Of a stretch of DNA of 64,000 nt, positions 16,726 through 25,564 are shown piece by piece (position 1 is the first letter of the stretch; each line of letters opens with the position of its first letter). This DNA is from Hymenobacter sp. H14-R3 (GTDB lineage: Bacteria; Bacteroidota; Bacteroidia; Cytophagales; Hymenobacteraceae): assembly GCF_030063445.1 (NCBI RefSeq), contig NZ_JASITD010000019.1, forward strand, positions 1-64,000, written 5' to 3'. The notes beneath the pieces are model-generated. The model searched no databases and had not been told where the DNA came from. It was given only the letters and a program-made list of their open reading frames with translations. Made by a program: the position numbers and the translations under genes.

Positions 16726-18297
16726 ATGATTAAGAAGCTACTTTTTCCCGTTCTCCTGCTGCTGAGTGCCTTTTCCAGCCTGACCATGCCCGGTTGCAAG
16801 CCCCGCGAAGAGCAGCTGCAAACCAGCGGCAGCCTGGCCTTTTCGGCCGATACGGTGAAGTTTGACACGGTTTTTACCACTATCCGCACCGTTACCAAGC
16901 GGCTGTGGGTGTACAACCGCAACGCCAGAGCGGTAGCCGTGGACCTCGTGAGCCTCGACAACCCCGCCACCTCGCCCTACACCCTGGTGGTGAACGGCGA
17001 CCTCAAGCAAACGGCGACCAACCTCTTCATCAGGGGCAATGATAGCCTGCTCATCCTGGTGCGCGCCCAACTGAAAGATAACGGCCAGAACGGCCTGGCC
17101 AAAGACCTGGTAATCCAGGAAAACCTGAACTTCCGCACCAACGGCCAGGACCAGCACGTGTTGCTCCGCTCGTTTGGGCAAAATATTTATCTGCACGATG
17201 GCACGTCGGCACCCACAGTCCTTTCCTGCAATGCGGTGTGGGCCAACGACCGCCCGCACGTCCTTTATGGACAAGTGGTGGTAGGCTCAACCTGCACACT
17301 GCGCATCAAGCCGGGCACCCGCATTTATGCCCACGCGGGCGCGGCGCTCCTCGTGGCGGGCCGGCTGCTCGTGAATGATGCGGCCGACTATACGCCCGGC
17401 TCCAAAGAAACCGATACCGTGAAGGCCACCAACCCCAATATCGTGCGCTTTGTGGGCGACCGCAGCGGCGAAACGCAGTTTGCCACCGCGCCGGGCCAGT
17501 GGACGGGCATCGTGTTTCTGCCTGGTAGCCAGGGCAATGTCATCCGCTACGCCCAAATTCAGAACGCTACCGTGGGGGCGCTGCTCTACAACCCCGACAA
17601 TGGCGTGCAGCCGGAACTGACCATCCAAAACAGCGTTATCCGCTACATTTCGGGGGCCAGCGTGAGCTTTGCCGGCATGGCCAGCAACATCGGGGCGGGG
17701 GCCGGCATTCTGAATATTCTGGGGAAGGTTACGGCTACCAACACACTGTTCAGCGATTGCTACGAGTATGCCCTGCTGAGCCAGGGCGGTAGTAACTTCT
17801 TGAATTTCTGCACAATAGCTAACTTTCCCGCCACGGGCGGCGTGCGCAAAACGGCCTCGTTGCGCTTCACCAACTTGGTAACCGACTCGAAGGGCGTCAC
17901 CAGCCCCAAGTCGCCCATCGTATCGGTGCGCAACTCCATTGTGTGGGGCTCCATTGAGGACGAGCTGTTTTTTGACCAATACGACGCTTACAAGACCAAC
18001 GTGAGCGTGCGCAACTCGGTCCTCAAGACTCAGCTGTATATGGCCACGGCCGATGCCACCCCCGACAAGCCGGGCCTGGCAGCCGTGGCTTATACTAACT
18101 TAGTAAATACAGACCCGCTTTTCGTGCGGCCCATCGGCGGCGGCTCTGGTGATTATCGCCTCGGCAAGATGTCGGTGGCCAGCAAGCGCAGCAGCCCGGT
18201 GGGCAACGACGTGCCCAACCGCGACTTACTCAACCTGCCCCGTGCACAAGCCGCAGGTACCCCCAGCCTGGGAGCCTACGAAAGCACCCCCAAGTAA
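16726..18297 (+). CDS. Surface lipoprotein with parallel beta-helix (choice-of-anchor Q-like)
   Basis: 523 aa from the ATG at 16726. The signal peptide ends in a Cys (LLLLSAFSSLTMPGCKP), so it is predicted to be a lipoprotein, probably on the outer membrane. The middle has repeated right-handed-helix-type strands (VIRYAQIQNATVGALL, LTIQNSVIRYISG, VTATNTLFSDC, VSVRNSIVWGS). The C-terminus (SPVGNDVP..DLLNLPR..PSLGAYES) resembles the end of choice-of-anchor Q proteins. Ligand and role are unknown. Confidence 0.75.
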   Translation: MIKKLLFPVLLLLSAFSSLTMPGCKPREEQLQTSGSLAFSADTVKFDTVFTTIRTVTKRLWVYNRNARAVAVDLVSLDNPATSPYTLVVNGDLKQTATNLFIRGNDSLLILVRAQLKDNGQNGLAKDLVIQENLNFRTNGQDQHVLLRSFGQNIYLHDGTSAPTVLSCNAVWANDRPHVLYGQVVVGSTCTLRIKPGTRIYAHAGAALLVAGRLLVNDAADYTPGSKETDTVKATNPNIVRFVGDRSGETQFATAPGQWTGIVFLPGSQGNVIRYAQIQNATVGALLYNPDNGVQPELTIQNSVIRYISGASVSFAGMASNIGAGAGILNILGKVTATNTLFSDCYEYALLSQGGSNFLNFCTIANFPATGGVRKTASLRFTNLVTDSKGVTSPKSPIVSVRNSIVWGSIEDELFFDQYDAYKTNVSVRNSVLKTQLYMATADATPDKPGLAAVAYTNLVNTDPLFVRPIGGGSGDYRLGKMSVASKRSSPVGNDVPNRDLLNLPRAQAAGTPSLGAYESTPK

Positions 18298-18315
18298 CTA
18301 GCTTCTTTAGCCCAC

Positions 18316-18738
18316 ATGCGCTATATTCAGAAACGCCTGCGCCTGCCCGCCGTAGCCGAGGGTTTTCACCTCATCACCGACCTGCTGCTGAGCGAGCTGC
18401 CCGAGCTGGAAGCTATGCGCGTGGGCACGGCCAGCTTCTTTATTCAGCACACCTCGGCCAGCCTGTTTCTCACCGAGAACGCCGACCCCACCGTGCGGCG
18501 CGATTTTCAAGCGTATTTCCAACGCCTGGCCCCCGACAATGCGCCCTACTTCCAACACACTCTGGAAGGCCCCGACGATATGACGGCCCACCTCAAGGCG
18601 GCCATGCTGGGCAACTCCGTCACGGTGCCCATCGCTAATGGCGGCTTGGCCCTGGGCACCTGGCAGGGCCTGTGCCTGGGCGAGCACCGCCGCCACGGCG
18701 GCCGCCGCTGGGTAGTAGTTACCCTCCTGGGCGAGTAG
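18316..18738 (+). CDS. YjbQ family protein (secondary thiamine-phosphate synthase-like)
   Basis: 140 aa UPF0047/YjbQ protein from the ATG at 18316. Conserved features seen: FFIQHTSASLFLTENADP, the DMTAHLKAAMLG segment, and GTWQGLCLGEHR. Members have weak thiamine-phosphate synthase activity in complementation tests; the true role is not settled. It starts 18 bases after the beta-helix lipoprotein gene, so it may be co-transcribed with it. Confidence 0.9.
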   Translation: MRYIQKRLRLPAVAEGFHLITDLLLSELPELEAMRVGTASFFIQHTSASLFLTENADPTVRRDFQAYFQRLAPDNAPYFQHTLEGPDDMTAHLKAAMLGNSVTVPIANGGLALGTWQGLCLGEHRRHGGRRWVVVTLLGE

Positions 18739-18763
18739 CGCAGGCTTTCCAGTTCGCAAGCAA

Positions 18764-18791
18764 GTAGCGCGAAGTGGAAACTTCGCGCTAC
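18764..18791. terminator. Hairpin between convergent genes
   Basis: Perfect 11-base stem GTAGCGCGAAG / CTTCGCGCTAC with a 6-base loop. The right arm includes the stop codon of the minus-strand lipoprotein gene. Placed to end transcription from both sides. Confidence 0.7.
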
Positions 18792-19381
18792 AGCACCCGG
18801 GCTTGCGAGCGGTAGCGGAGCGAGTCGAACAGCACTAGCTTTTGCACGCCTCGGGCGCTATACTGCTGCAAATGACCACCTTGCAGGGAGAGCGACAAGT
18901 TTTTTTGGCCGAAGAACAGGGCGTTATCCTGCCGCAGGACGGCTTGAATTTGCTGGGGCTGGCCGGCGGTACTCGTCACGTCGAGGCGCAGCACGGGGGC
19001 ATTGTTGTAGCCGGGCAGCAGGCGGTAGGTGCGGCGCACGGCCCCGCCGGGCAGGCTGGCCGAGTCCACGGCGTAGGCCCCGCGCAGGGCGGCCTTGTTG
19101 ATGTCGACCTGATAAAAAATCTGGAGTTCATCGGCCCATTTAACCTGGGGCACGCGCACGGTTTCGGTGGCGCCATTGCGCAGGCTCACTTGCTTCTCCA
19201 CGCCGGGCTGGCGGGCCGCCAGCTGCCGCACCTGCGCATCGAGCAGGCCGCGCACGTCGAAATACGGGCCGCTGGGGTGGGGCGCGCCGGAAGCGGCCGG
19301 GTCGGGGGCCGTGGTGCCTTCGCCGCAGCTACTCAGCAGCAGCAGGCTCGCCGCCAACAGATAAAGGCTTCTACAACTCAT
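18788..19381 (-). CDS. Lipoprotein of unknown function
   Basis: 197 aa from the ATG at 19381. The signal peptide ends in LLLLSSC, a lipobox. The mature part is about 170 aa, with a charged middle (VKWADELQIFYQVDINKAAL) and a predicted mostly beta C-terminal half. I do not recognise the family. It stands alone between two hairpins. Confidence 0.7.
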   Translation of the reverse strand: MSCRSLYLLAASLLLLSSCGEGTTAPDPAASGAPHPSGPYFDVRGLLDAQVRQLAARQPGVEKQVSLRNGATETVRVPQVKWADELQIFYQVDINKAALRGAYAVDSASLPGGAVRRTYRLLPGYNNAPVLRLDVTSTAGQPQQIQAVLRQDNALFFGQKNLSLSLQGGHLQQYSARGVQKLVLFDSLRYRSQARVL

Positions 19382-19393
19382 AAGCAAGAAAAA

Positions 19394-19450
19394 TCCTGCC
19401 CGGCAAGCCACTACGCAACCGGGTTGGCGGCGGCGGCTTGCCGGGCAGGA
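19394..19450. terminator. Inverted repeat downstream of gpmI
   Basis: Perfect 16-base arms TCCTGCCCGGCAAGCC (19394-19409) and complement (19435-19450) around a 25-base loop. It lies between the gpmI stop (19487) and the start of the lipoprotein gene on the same strand, and so probably ends the gpmI message. Confidence 0.7.
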
Positions 19451-19486
19451 CGTAGCGTGAAAGCAATCAGCCCTCCTTTTGTTTGC

Positions 19487-21013
19487 CTAGGCGCGCAGTA
19501 GGCTTTGCCCGGTCATGTCGGCGGGCTGGGGCACCCCCATCAGCGCCAGAATGGTGGGGGCGATATCGCCGAGCTTGCCACTGGCCAGCGTGCCGTGGTA
19601 GTCGGCATCGGCCAGGATGCAGGGCACCAGGTTGGTGGTGTGGGCGGTGTTGGGCGAGCCATCTTCGTTGCGCATAAACTCGGCATTGCCGTGGTCGGCA
19701 ATAACAATGGTGGCGTAGCCGGCCGCCAGGGCCGCCTCCACCACGTCGTGGACGCATGCATCGGTGGTTTCCACGGCTTTTACCACGGCCTCAAACACGC
19801 CGGTGTGGCCCACCATGTCGGGGTTGGCAAAGTTGACAACGATAAAGTCGGCCGAATTGGCTTGCAACTCGGGCACCAACGCGTCGCGCAGCTCGTAGGC
19901 GCTCATTTCGGGAGCCAGGTCGTAAGTCGCCACTTTGGGCGAGGCCCGCAGAATGCGCGTTTCGCCCTCAAATTCCTTTTCGCGGCCACCCGAGAAAAAG
20001 AACGTCACGTGCGGGTATTTCTCCGTTTCGGCCATCCGAATCTGGCGCTTCTTGTTGGCAGCCAGCACTTCGCCCAGGGTATTGTCGAGGTTGTCCTTCT
20101 CAAAAATCGGCGTTACGCCCACAAACGTCGCATCGTAATTCGTCATCGTGAGGTAGTGCAGGTTGAGGCGGTGCATTTGGAAGGCGTGAAAATCCTGCTG
20201 CGTGAGCGCCTCCGTAATTTCGCGGCCCCGGTCGGTGCGGAAGTTGAAGCACAGCACCACATCGCCCTCCTGAATGGTGGCCAGCGGCTGCCCGTCGGCC
20301 CCGGTTTTCACAATGGGCTTCAGAAACTCGTCCGTAACACCTTCCTTATACTGTTCCTGAATGCTTTGAATCAGATTTTGCGAGGGCGTGCCCACGCCGT
20401 TCACCAGCAGGTCGTAAGCCACTTTCACGCGCTCCCAGCGCTGGTCGCGGTCCATGGCGTAGTAGCGGCCCACGATGGAGGCGATTTTGGCCCCCGTGCG
20501 CTCGTTGTACTTTTCCAGGTCGTTCACGAAGTGCACGCCGCTTTTGGGGTCGGTATCGCGGCCATCGGTGAAGGCGTGCACAAAGACTTTGTGCACGTCG
20601 GCCTCGTGGGCGATGGTGCAGAGGGCCTTTACGTGGTCGATGTGCGAATGCACGCCGCCATCCGATAGCAGGCCAATAAGATGGAACGCCTTATTGTTCT
20701 GCTTGGCATAGGTCAGGGCCTCTTTGAGGGCGGGCACCTGGCCGAGCTTACGCTCGCGCACGGCCTTGCCAATGCGCACCAGCTCCTGGTTTACCACGCG
20801 GCCCGCGCCGATGTTCATATGGCCCACTTCCGAGTTGCCCATCTGCCCTTCGGGCAGGCCCACGGCCTCGCCCGAAGCCTGCAACGTACTGTGGGGAAAG
20901 CGATTGAGTAGTTCGTGGAAATAGGGCGTCCGGGCCTTGTCAACGGCCGAAACTTCTACGTTCGGGGCGATGCCCCACCCATCCAGAATAACTAAGAGGA
21001 CCTGCTTGTTCAT
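19487..21013 (-). CDS. gpmI: 2,3-bisphosphoglycerate-independent phosphoglycerate mutase
   Basis: Glycolytic/gluconeogenic enzyme interconverting 3- and 2-phosphoglycerate; two Mn ions. 508 aa from the ATG at 21013. Seen: N-terminal metal site LVILDGWG, phosphoserine motif MGNSEVGHMNIGAGR (Ser61), FTDGRDTDPKSG, and the C-terminal metal site segment VIADHGNAE. A -7 element lies only 5 bases upstream of the ATG, so the message may have no leader. Confidence 0.96.
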   Translation of the reverse strand: MNKQVLLVILDGWGIAPNVEVSAVDKARTPYFHELLNRFPHSTLQASGEAVGLPEGQMGNSEVGHMNIGAGRVVNQELVRIGKAVRERKLGQVPALKEALTYAKQNNKAFHLIGLLSDGGVHSHIDHVKALCTIAHEADVHKVFVHAFTDGRDTDPKSGVHFVNDLEKYNERTGAKIASIVGRYYAMDRDQRWERVKVAYDLLVNGVGTPSQNLIQSIQEQYKEGVTDEFLKPIVKTGADGQPLATIQEGDVVLCFNFRTDRGREITEALTQQDFHAFQMHRLNLHYLTMTNYDATFVGVTPIFEKDNLDNTLGEVLAANKKRQIRMAETEKYPHVTFFFSGGREKEFEGETRILRASPKVATYDLAPEMSAYELRDALVPELQANSADFIVVNFANPDMVGHTGVFEAVVKAVETTDACVHDVVEAALAAGYATIVIADHGNAEFMRNEDGSPNTAHTTNLVPCILADADYHGTLASGKLGDIAPTILALMGVPQPADMTGQSLLRA

Positions 21014-21018
21014 GCCTG

Positions 21019-21026
21019 CAAAAGTA
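21019..21026 (-). promoter_or_regulatory. -7 element of gpmI, very close to the start codon
   Basis: TACTTTTG on the minus strand, 5 bases before the gpmI ATG. With transcription normally starting 5-7 bases after this motif, the first base would be at or next to the A of the start codon. No TTTG is present at -33. Confidence 0.6.
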
Positions 21027-21172
21027 CGCCCCGTACCCTAAAGCGCCTGCTACCCGTAGGAGGGGCCACCTGCCGGGGCCATCCTCAGAAAGACTTCAAA
21101 CTTCCCTTGGCTGGCATAGTTTTGGCTTAACCATCCGCAAGCGCCCACGGCCTTGTTCGGGAAGCTTTTTTT

Positions 21173-21577
21173 ATGAAAGTAATTTTTACAAGAGTAGTTT
21201 TATTTGGCTGGTTACTGCTGGCCTTGGTGTTGAGTAGCCAAGCGCAGGGCTCCGACCAGCTTTCGGCCGTGCGCTCAGCTATTGCCAGCGGCTCATCGCG
21301 CGGGCTGGCCCAGTACCTGGCCCCTTCAGTAGAAGTGGGTTTTGATGGCGACAAGCAGAGCTACAATGCCACCCAAACGGAGCTGGTTATGAAGAACTTC
21401 TTCGCCAAAAACCCGCCCGCCAGCTTCGATATTGTGCACCAAGGAGCTAGTAATGAGGGTATTCCCTACGCCATTGGCCACTACGTGGGCCGCAACGGTA
21501 GCTACCAGGTGTTTATCAAGCTCAAGCCTAAGCAGAGCACCCCAATGATAGACACGCTCGATTTCACGAAAGAATAA
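21173..21577 (+). CDS. DUF4783 family secreted protein
   Basis: 134 aa from the ATG at 21173 with a signal peptide (VVLFGWLLLALVLSSQAQG). The mature part of about 105 aa resembles NTF2-like small folds (LSAVRSAIASGSSRGLAQYL .. FFAKNPPASFDIVHQG) and matches DUF4783, which is typical of Bacteroidota. Function unknown. It precedes nadC but a terminator separates them. Confidence 0.85.
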   Translation: MKVIFTRVVLFGWLLLALVLSSQAQGSDQLSAVRSAIASGSSRGLAQYLAPSVEVGFDGDKQSYNATQTELVMKNFFAKNPPASFDIVHQGASNEGIPYAIGHYVGRNGSYQVFIKLKPKQSTPMIDTLDFTKE

Positions 21578-21596
21578 CCCTGTCCCCCTACCTGAA

Positions 21597-21628
21597 ACCT
21601 GGCTGCCCGCCCGCAGCCGGGTTTTTTT
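21597..21628 (+). terminator. Rho-independent terminator after the DUF4783 gene
   Basis: Stem CCTGGCTGC / GCAGCCGGG with a short loop followed by seven T residues. The T run also forms the -33 region of the nadC promoter that follows. Confidence 0.85.
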
Positions 21629-21655
21629 GTGCGCCCGCCGGCCGGCGTACCTTTG
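21627..21655 (+). promoter_or_regulatory. nadC promoter built on the terminator T run
   Basis: -33 TTG at 21627-21629 (the end of the terminator T run), an 18-base spacer, and -7 TACCTTTG at 21648-21655. The likely GTG start of nadC is at 21660, four bases after the -7. Confidence 0.7.
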
Positions 21656-21659
21656 CCGG

Positions 21660-22535
21660 GTGTCAGCCTATCCCGCCCCTTACCTCACGTCCGAAGCCCT
21701 CACTACGTTCATCCGCACGGCCCTGGCCGAAGATGTGGGCGATGGTGACCACTCGGCCCTGGCCGCCATTCCGGCCGATGCCCGCAACCGCGCCAAGCTC
21801 TTGGTAAAAGGCGAGGGCGTGCTAGCCGGCGTGCAGCTGGCCGAGCTGATTTTCAAGCAGGTAGATGCCGAGCTCACGGTGCAGGTGAAGCTTGCAGACG
21901 GCACCCGCGTGCGCCACGGCGACGTGGCCTTCACCGTGGAGGGCCCCGCTCGCAGCATTCTTACCGCCGAGCGCTTGGTGCTCAACTGTATGCAGCGCAT
22001 GAGCGGCATTGCCACCTACACGGCGCAGCTCACCGCGCAGCTGGCCGGTACCCACGCCCGCCTGCTCGACACCCGTAAGACGACGCCCAACTTCCGCCTC
22101 TGCGAGAAGTGGGCCGTGCTCATCGGCGGTGGCGTAAACCACCGCTACGGGTTGTTTGACATGATAATGCTGAAGGACAACCACGTGGACTACGCGGGCG
22201 GCGTGGCCCAGGCCATTGCCGCCACCCACGACTATCTGCGCCGCACCGGCCGCGACCTGCCCATTGTGGTTGAAACCCGCACCCTGGCTGAAGTGGCGCA
22301 GGCGCTGGAGGCCGGCGGCATCACCCGCATTATGCTCGATAACATGGCCCCCACGCTGCTGCGCGAAGCCGTGGCCCTGGTGGCCGGCCGCCTGCCCCTG
22401 GAGGCCAGCGGCGGCATCACCGACCAAACTATTGCCGCCGTAGCCGCCACCGGCGTCGATTATATCTCGGTGGGCGCGCTCACGCACTCGGCGCCCATCC
22501 TGGATTTGAGTCTCAAAGCCCTAATCGCAGATTAA
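21660..22535 (+). CDS. nadC: Nicotinate-nucleotide pyrophosphorylase (carboxylating)
   Basis: Quinolinate phosphoribosyltransferase of NAD synthesis. 291 aa counted from a GTG at 21660; no ATG exists before the conserved N-terminal helix (FIRTALAEDVGDGDHS), and earlier in-frame codons lie in the promoter. Seen: the DTRKTTPNFRLCEKWAV motif, GGGVNHRYGLFDMIMLKDNH, and the C-terminal EASGGITDQTI and VDYISVGALTHS. nadA and nadB are not in the window. The start position suggests a leaderless message. Confidence 0.93.
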   Translation: MSAYPAPYLTSEALTTFIRTALAEDVGDGDHSALAAIPADARNRAKLLVKGEGVLAGVQLAELIFKQVDAELTVQVKLADGTRVRHGDVAFTVEGPARSILTAERLVLNCMQRMSGIATYTAQLTAQLAGTHARLLDTRKTTPNFRLCEKWAVLIGGGVNHRYGLFDMIMLKDNHVDYAGGVAQAIAATHDYLRRTGRDLPIVVETRTLAEVAQALEAGGITRIMLDNMAPTLLREAVALVAGRLPLEASGGITDQTIAAVAATGVDYISVGALTHSAPILDLSLKALIAD

Positions 22536-22753
22536 GCAGATTTCGCTGATTTCGCTGATTCGGATGGCGTGAGGATGAGTGGGAGGCGGCACTGTTTTCC
22601 TGGTTTTTCGCTTGAATTAATTGGAGCCGCGTCCAATTTTAAGAGAGCCAACTAATAGGCACTAAATAAGTTAACAATTAAACAAAAGGAGCAGGCCATC
22701 TGAAATCGTTAGAATCAGCGAAATCAGCGCAATCTGTCTAAATCTGCGATTTT
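22525..22753. repeat. Gap with CGCAGATT/AATCTGCG repeats
   Basis: No gene. It begins with TAATCGCAGATTAAGCAGAT, contains tandem TTTCGCTGA units, and ends with AATCAGCGCAATCTGTCTAA followed by ATCTGCGATT. The final 30 bases recur at 30523-30552 before another plus-strand gap. The ends are imperfectly inverted to each other. Confidence 0.8.
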
Positions 22754-23377
22754 ATGAATCAACCCAACCAACGCGGCGGTGGCAGCGGCTACCGCCAGCA
22801 GCAGGCCCCGCAGTCGCTACCCGGCACTATCAAAACCAAGAAGTACCAGTTTGACACCAACACTTACACCCGCATTGCGATGGGCGAAGTGTGGCGCAAG
22901 GAGTGGTGGTACGCCCTCATCCCGTTTGTGGTGGGCGTGCTGCCGGCGGCCATCTGGCCCTCTTGGTGGTGGCTGCTGCTGGGCGTGGCGCTGGCGGCCA
23001 TTTTTGTGCTGATACGGTCGTCGCTGGTCACCGGCGTAACCCAGATGGAGCAGAGCAAGCCCCTGTTTGAGCGCATGAACTACGAGGCCGATTCGCGCCA
23101 GCTCATCATGCGCCAGAGCGAGCAGAAGGCCATGGCCCTGCCCTGGGACCAGATTGGCCGCGTGCGCCGCGAGCCCGATGCCTACCTGCTGTACCTCAAG
23201 CCCGGTGCCCCGCCCGCCGAGCTGGCCCCCTGGCGCCGCTGGATTGCCACCACGTTTGACGTGCCGGTGTTTTTACATTTGCCCCTGCGCTTGTTTAACA
23301 ACGACAACGACCGCAAGCTGTTTGAGGCCCTGCTGCGCCGCAAGGGCCTGTTGCCCGCCAATGCACCCGCTGCCTAG
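22754..23377 (+). CDS. Membrane protein of unknown function (YcxB-like)
   Basis: 207 aa from the ATG at 22754. A Gln/Gly-rich N-terminus is followed by two adjacent membrane segments (YALIPFVVGVLPAAIW and WWLLLGVALAAIFVLI) and a soluble C-terminal part of about 120 aa. That layout, and the MALPWDQIGRVRREPDAYLL stretch, are reminiscent of YcxB-type proteins, a weak match. No partner gene is evident. Confidence 0.65.
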   Translation: MNQPNQRGGGSGYRQQQAPQSLPGTIKTKKYQFDTNTYTRIAMGEVWRKEWWYALIPFVVGVLPAAIWPSWWWLLLGVALAAIFVLIRSSLVTGVTQMEQSKPLFERMNYEADSRQLIMRQSEQKAMALPWDQIGRVRREPDAYLLYLKPGAPPAELAPWRRWIATTFDVPVFLHLPLRLFNNDNDRKLFEALLRRKGLLPANAPAA

Positions 23378-23446
23378 CCCACCCCGTACAACCGCTGTTT
23401 TGCCTGATTTTTTGTTTCCGCAAGGATTTTTTGCTTCCTACAATTT

Positions 23447-23788
23447 ATGAAAAAGCTGCTTTCTTACCTGGCTCCGGCCGCTATGCTGCTGCTCGCCTCG
23501 TGCAGCACGGAGCCGTCTGACTGGACTGCCGACAAAAAGGTGTCGCTCGATATGGTGCCTCCCGGCACCCGCATCAGCGAAAACTATGACCAGAAACCCA
23601 CTTCTATAGAAACCCAGGAAAAAAGAGGTGCCCTCAACGGCAGCAAGCACATCTTAAGCAAAGACGTTGTTCCTACCGCCGGGGCCGTGATGTCGGCCGA
23701 CGTGCAGGAAGGCACCGCCCTGAAGCCCGGCGAGGGCGCGGCCAAAATGACCAACCCGGCTATGCCCGACTCAGTATCGGTTAAGTAA
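23447..23788 (+). CDS. Small lipoprotein of unknown function
   Basis: 113 aa from the ATG at 23447. The signal peptide ends in MLLLASC, a lipobox. The mature part is low in hydrophobic residues and probably flexible. No family recognised. A strong terminator follows it. Confidence 0.7.
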   Translation: MKKLLSYLAPAAMLLLASCSTEPSDWTADKKVSLDMVPPGTRISENYDQKPTSIETQEKRGALNGSKHILSKDVVPTAGAVMSADVQEGTALKPGEGAAKMTNPAMPDSVSVK

Positions 23789-23839
23789 GTTGCCTTAGCT
23801 AACGCCCACTAACCTAACAGCTAGCGGGGCTACCATTTA

Positions 23840-23889
23840 AACTTGCAGCAATGTTGCGATATACATCGCAACATTGCTGCAAGTTTTTC
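23840..23889 (+). terminator. Strong hairpin terminator
   Basis: Perfect 21-base stem from AACTTGCAGCAATGTTGCGA, loop ATAC, then TTTTT. It ends the small lipoprotein gene and lies 15 bases upstream of the ZIP transporter start. Confidence 0.9.
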
Positions 23890-23903
23890 TGTTTTGTTCC
23901 CCT

Positions 23904-24644
23904 ATGTGGATTGCAATACTTTTGTTGGCGGCGGCGGTACTGGGTGCCGGGGCCTTGGTGGGGGTAATATCGGCGGCGCGTACTACGCAGTGGCTCAAGC
24001 CGTTGCTAGCTTTCAGCGGGGCCTATCTGTTCACGCTCACCATCACCCACCTGCTCCCCGAGGCCCTCACCTTGCTCCCCGAGGCCCCGCAGCGGGTAGG
24101 GTATTGGGTACTAGCCGGCTTCTTCGGGCAGTTGCTGCTGGAGGTGCTGTCGGAGGGCATTGAGCACGGCCACGTGCACGCCCCCGACGCCACGCAGCAG
24201 GGCCGCGTACCGCTGCTGCTGGTGCTGGCGCTGGTGGTGCATTCGCTGCTGGAAGGTAGTATTCTGGTGCGCGGCGCGGGCAGCGGCGAGGTAGGCCAGC
24301 ACTTTTATGCCCTGGTGCTGGGCGTGGCGCTGCACCATATGCCGGCGGCGGTGGCGCTGGCCACGCTGCTACGGCTACGGCTGGGTTCGTTTCGGCGGGT
24401 ATGGCCGTGGCTGCTGGTGTTTGCGCTGGCCTCGCCGGCCGGGCTGGTTTTCAGCAACTACGTGGTGCTGCAACAGCTGCTGGGTAGCGGCATTTACGCA
24501 GCGCTGCTGGGCTTTGTGGCGGGCACGTTTTTGCACGTTTCGACTACCATTCTCTTCGAAACCAGCCCCGAGCACCGGCTCAACTGGCCCAAGCTGGCGG
24601 CCACGCTGGGCGGCTTAGCATTGGCGCTGGCCGTGAGCAGCTAG
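23904..24644 (+). CDS. ZIP family metal transporter
   Basis: 246 aa inner-membrane protein from the ATG at 23904, with about eight hydrophobic segments. The ZIP metal-site motifs are present: HSLLEG in one helix and HHMPAA in the next, and a histidine-rich loop (EHGHVHAPD) before them. ZIP proteins take up Zn or other divalent ions. The upstream part of the open frame lies in the terminator and is not used. Confidence 0.88.
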   Translation: MWIAILLLAAAVLGAGALVGVISAARTTQWLKPLLAFSGAYLFTLTITHLLPEALTLLPEAPQRVGYWVLAGFFGQLLLEVLSEGIEHGHVHAPDATQQGRVPLLLVLALVVHSLLEGSILVRGAGSGEVGQHFYALVLGVALHHMPAAVALATLLRLRLGSFRRVWPWLLVFALASPAGLVFSNYVVLQQLLGSGIYAALLGFVAGTFLHVSTTILFETSPEHRLNWPKLAATLGGLALALAVSS

Positions 24645-24711
24645 CCAACGGCACCTGAGTGCTGCTATCTTTACCTGCAAGGCCGCAGCTCTTATGCGGG
24701 TGGCCTGCGCC

Positions 24712-25434
24712 ATGAAAAATATTTTACTGGCTGGTTGCCTACTGCTTACGCTGGGCGCGTGCCGCAAAGATGCGGATACCCCCACCCCTGATTACGCCGA
24801 CTGGTACGCCCTGCGCGCCCCCGACGACCGGGCCATTGAGGCCGTAGCCGGCGATATCGATGAAACGCTGGTTATCACGACTCGCTTTAAAATCTACCAA
24901 ACCACCGACCGCGGCAAAACCTGGCAAACGGGTGATTACCAGCAAAATCTCGGAATATTTGGCTTCCTGGCCCGCGCCGATACCCTGCTGGCGCTCACGG
25001 CCGGCACAAGTGCCTCATCCGCGCTGTTGGATTCGGCCAATTATACCACGTATGCAGCTAGCCCCAGTGTTTTCAGCCTAGATAAAGGCCTCACCTGGAA
25101 GCCCTACCGCAACTGGGAACGTGAGAACTTCAAGCCAAGAGTAGCCCTGAACCGGCTCAAAGCCAGTTCCGGCACCGAATACAGCATTACGTATCGGTAT
25201 ACGCCAACGGCACCCGGCTCAGATAGCTACTACAGCGAGACGGTGGGCATTAAAAACTCGGTGGGGCAGCGGCTAGCGCTGCCAAAAAAGCACCAAATCG
25301 AGAGCCTGTACTTCGATACCAAATCGCGGCTCTACGTGGCCGCCTCAGCGGCGCGTTGCGGTACCATACCAAATACTACTTTCTGCGGCGAGCAAAACGG
25401 CGTGCTGTACGTGTCTAAGAAGCCGCTGCTGTAA
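24712..25434 (+). CDS. Lipoprotein with BNR/sialidase-like repeat
   Basis: 240 aa from the ATG at 24712. The signal peptide ends in LLTLGAC (lipobox). A repeat of the BNR/Asp-box type is seen (TTDRGKTWQTG) and a weaker one (SLDKGLTWKPY), as in beta-propeller proteins, but the protein is too short for a full propeller. Ligand unknown. The motif TATCTTTA near 24665 is one base from a -7 consensus. Confidence 0.65.
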   Translation: MKNILLAGCLLLTLGACRKDADTPTPDYADWYALRAPDDRAIEAVAGDIDETLVITTRFKIYQTTDRGKTWQTGDYQQNLGIFGFLARADTLLALTAGTSASSALLDSANYTTYAASPSVFSLDKGLTWKPYRNWERENFKPRVALNRLKASSGTEYSITYRYTPTAPGSDSYYSETVGIKNSVGQRLALPKKHQIESLYFDTKSRLYVAASAARCGTIPNTTFCGEQNGVLYVSKKPLL

Positions 25435-25470
25435 GAACCTCTTTTAGTGAACGTTGGGCAGGTTGTTCGC

Positions 25471-25515
25471 TCGCCGGCTGTCCGCTTGTTTTGACCACGA
25501 GCGGACAGCCGGCGA
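25471..25515. terminator. Inverted repeat between convergent genes
   Basis: Sixteen-base perfect arms TCGCCGGCTGTCCGCT and complement, 13-base loop, nested in a weaker outer repeat (CGTTGGGCAGG / CCACCCAACG). Lies between the BNR lipoprotein gene and cbpM. Confidence 0.7.
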
Positions 25516-25564
25516 AGAGCCGGCAGCCCACCCAACGGCGCTAACTCACCCAGGCCCCAGTTGA

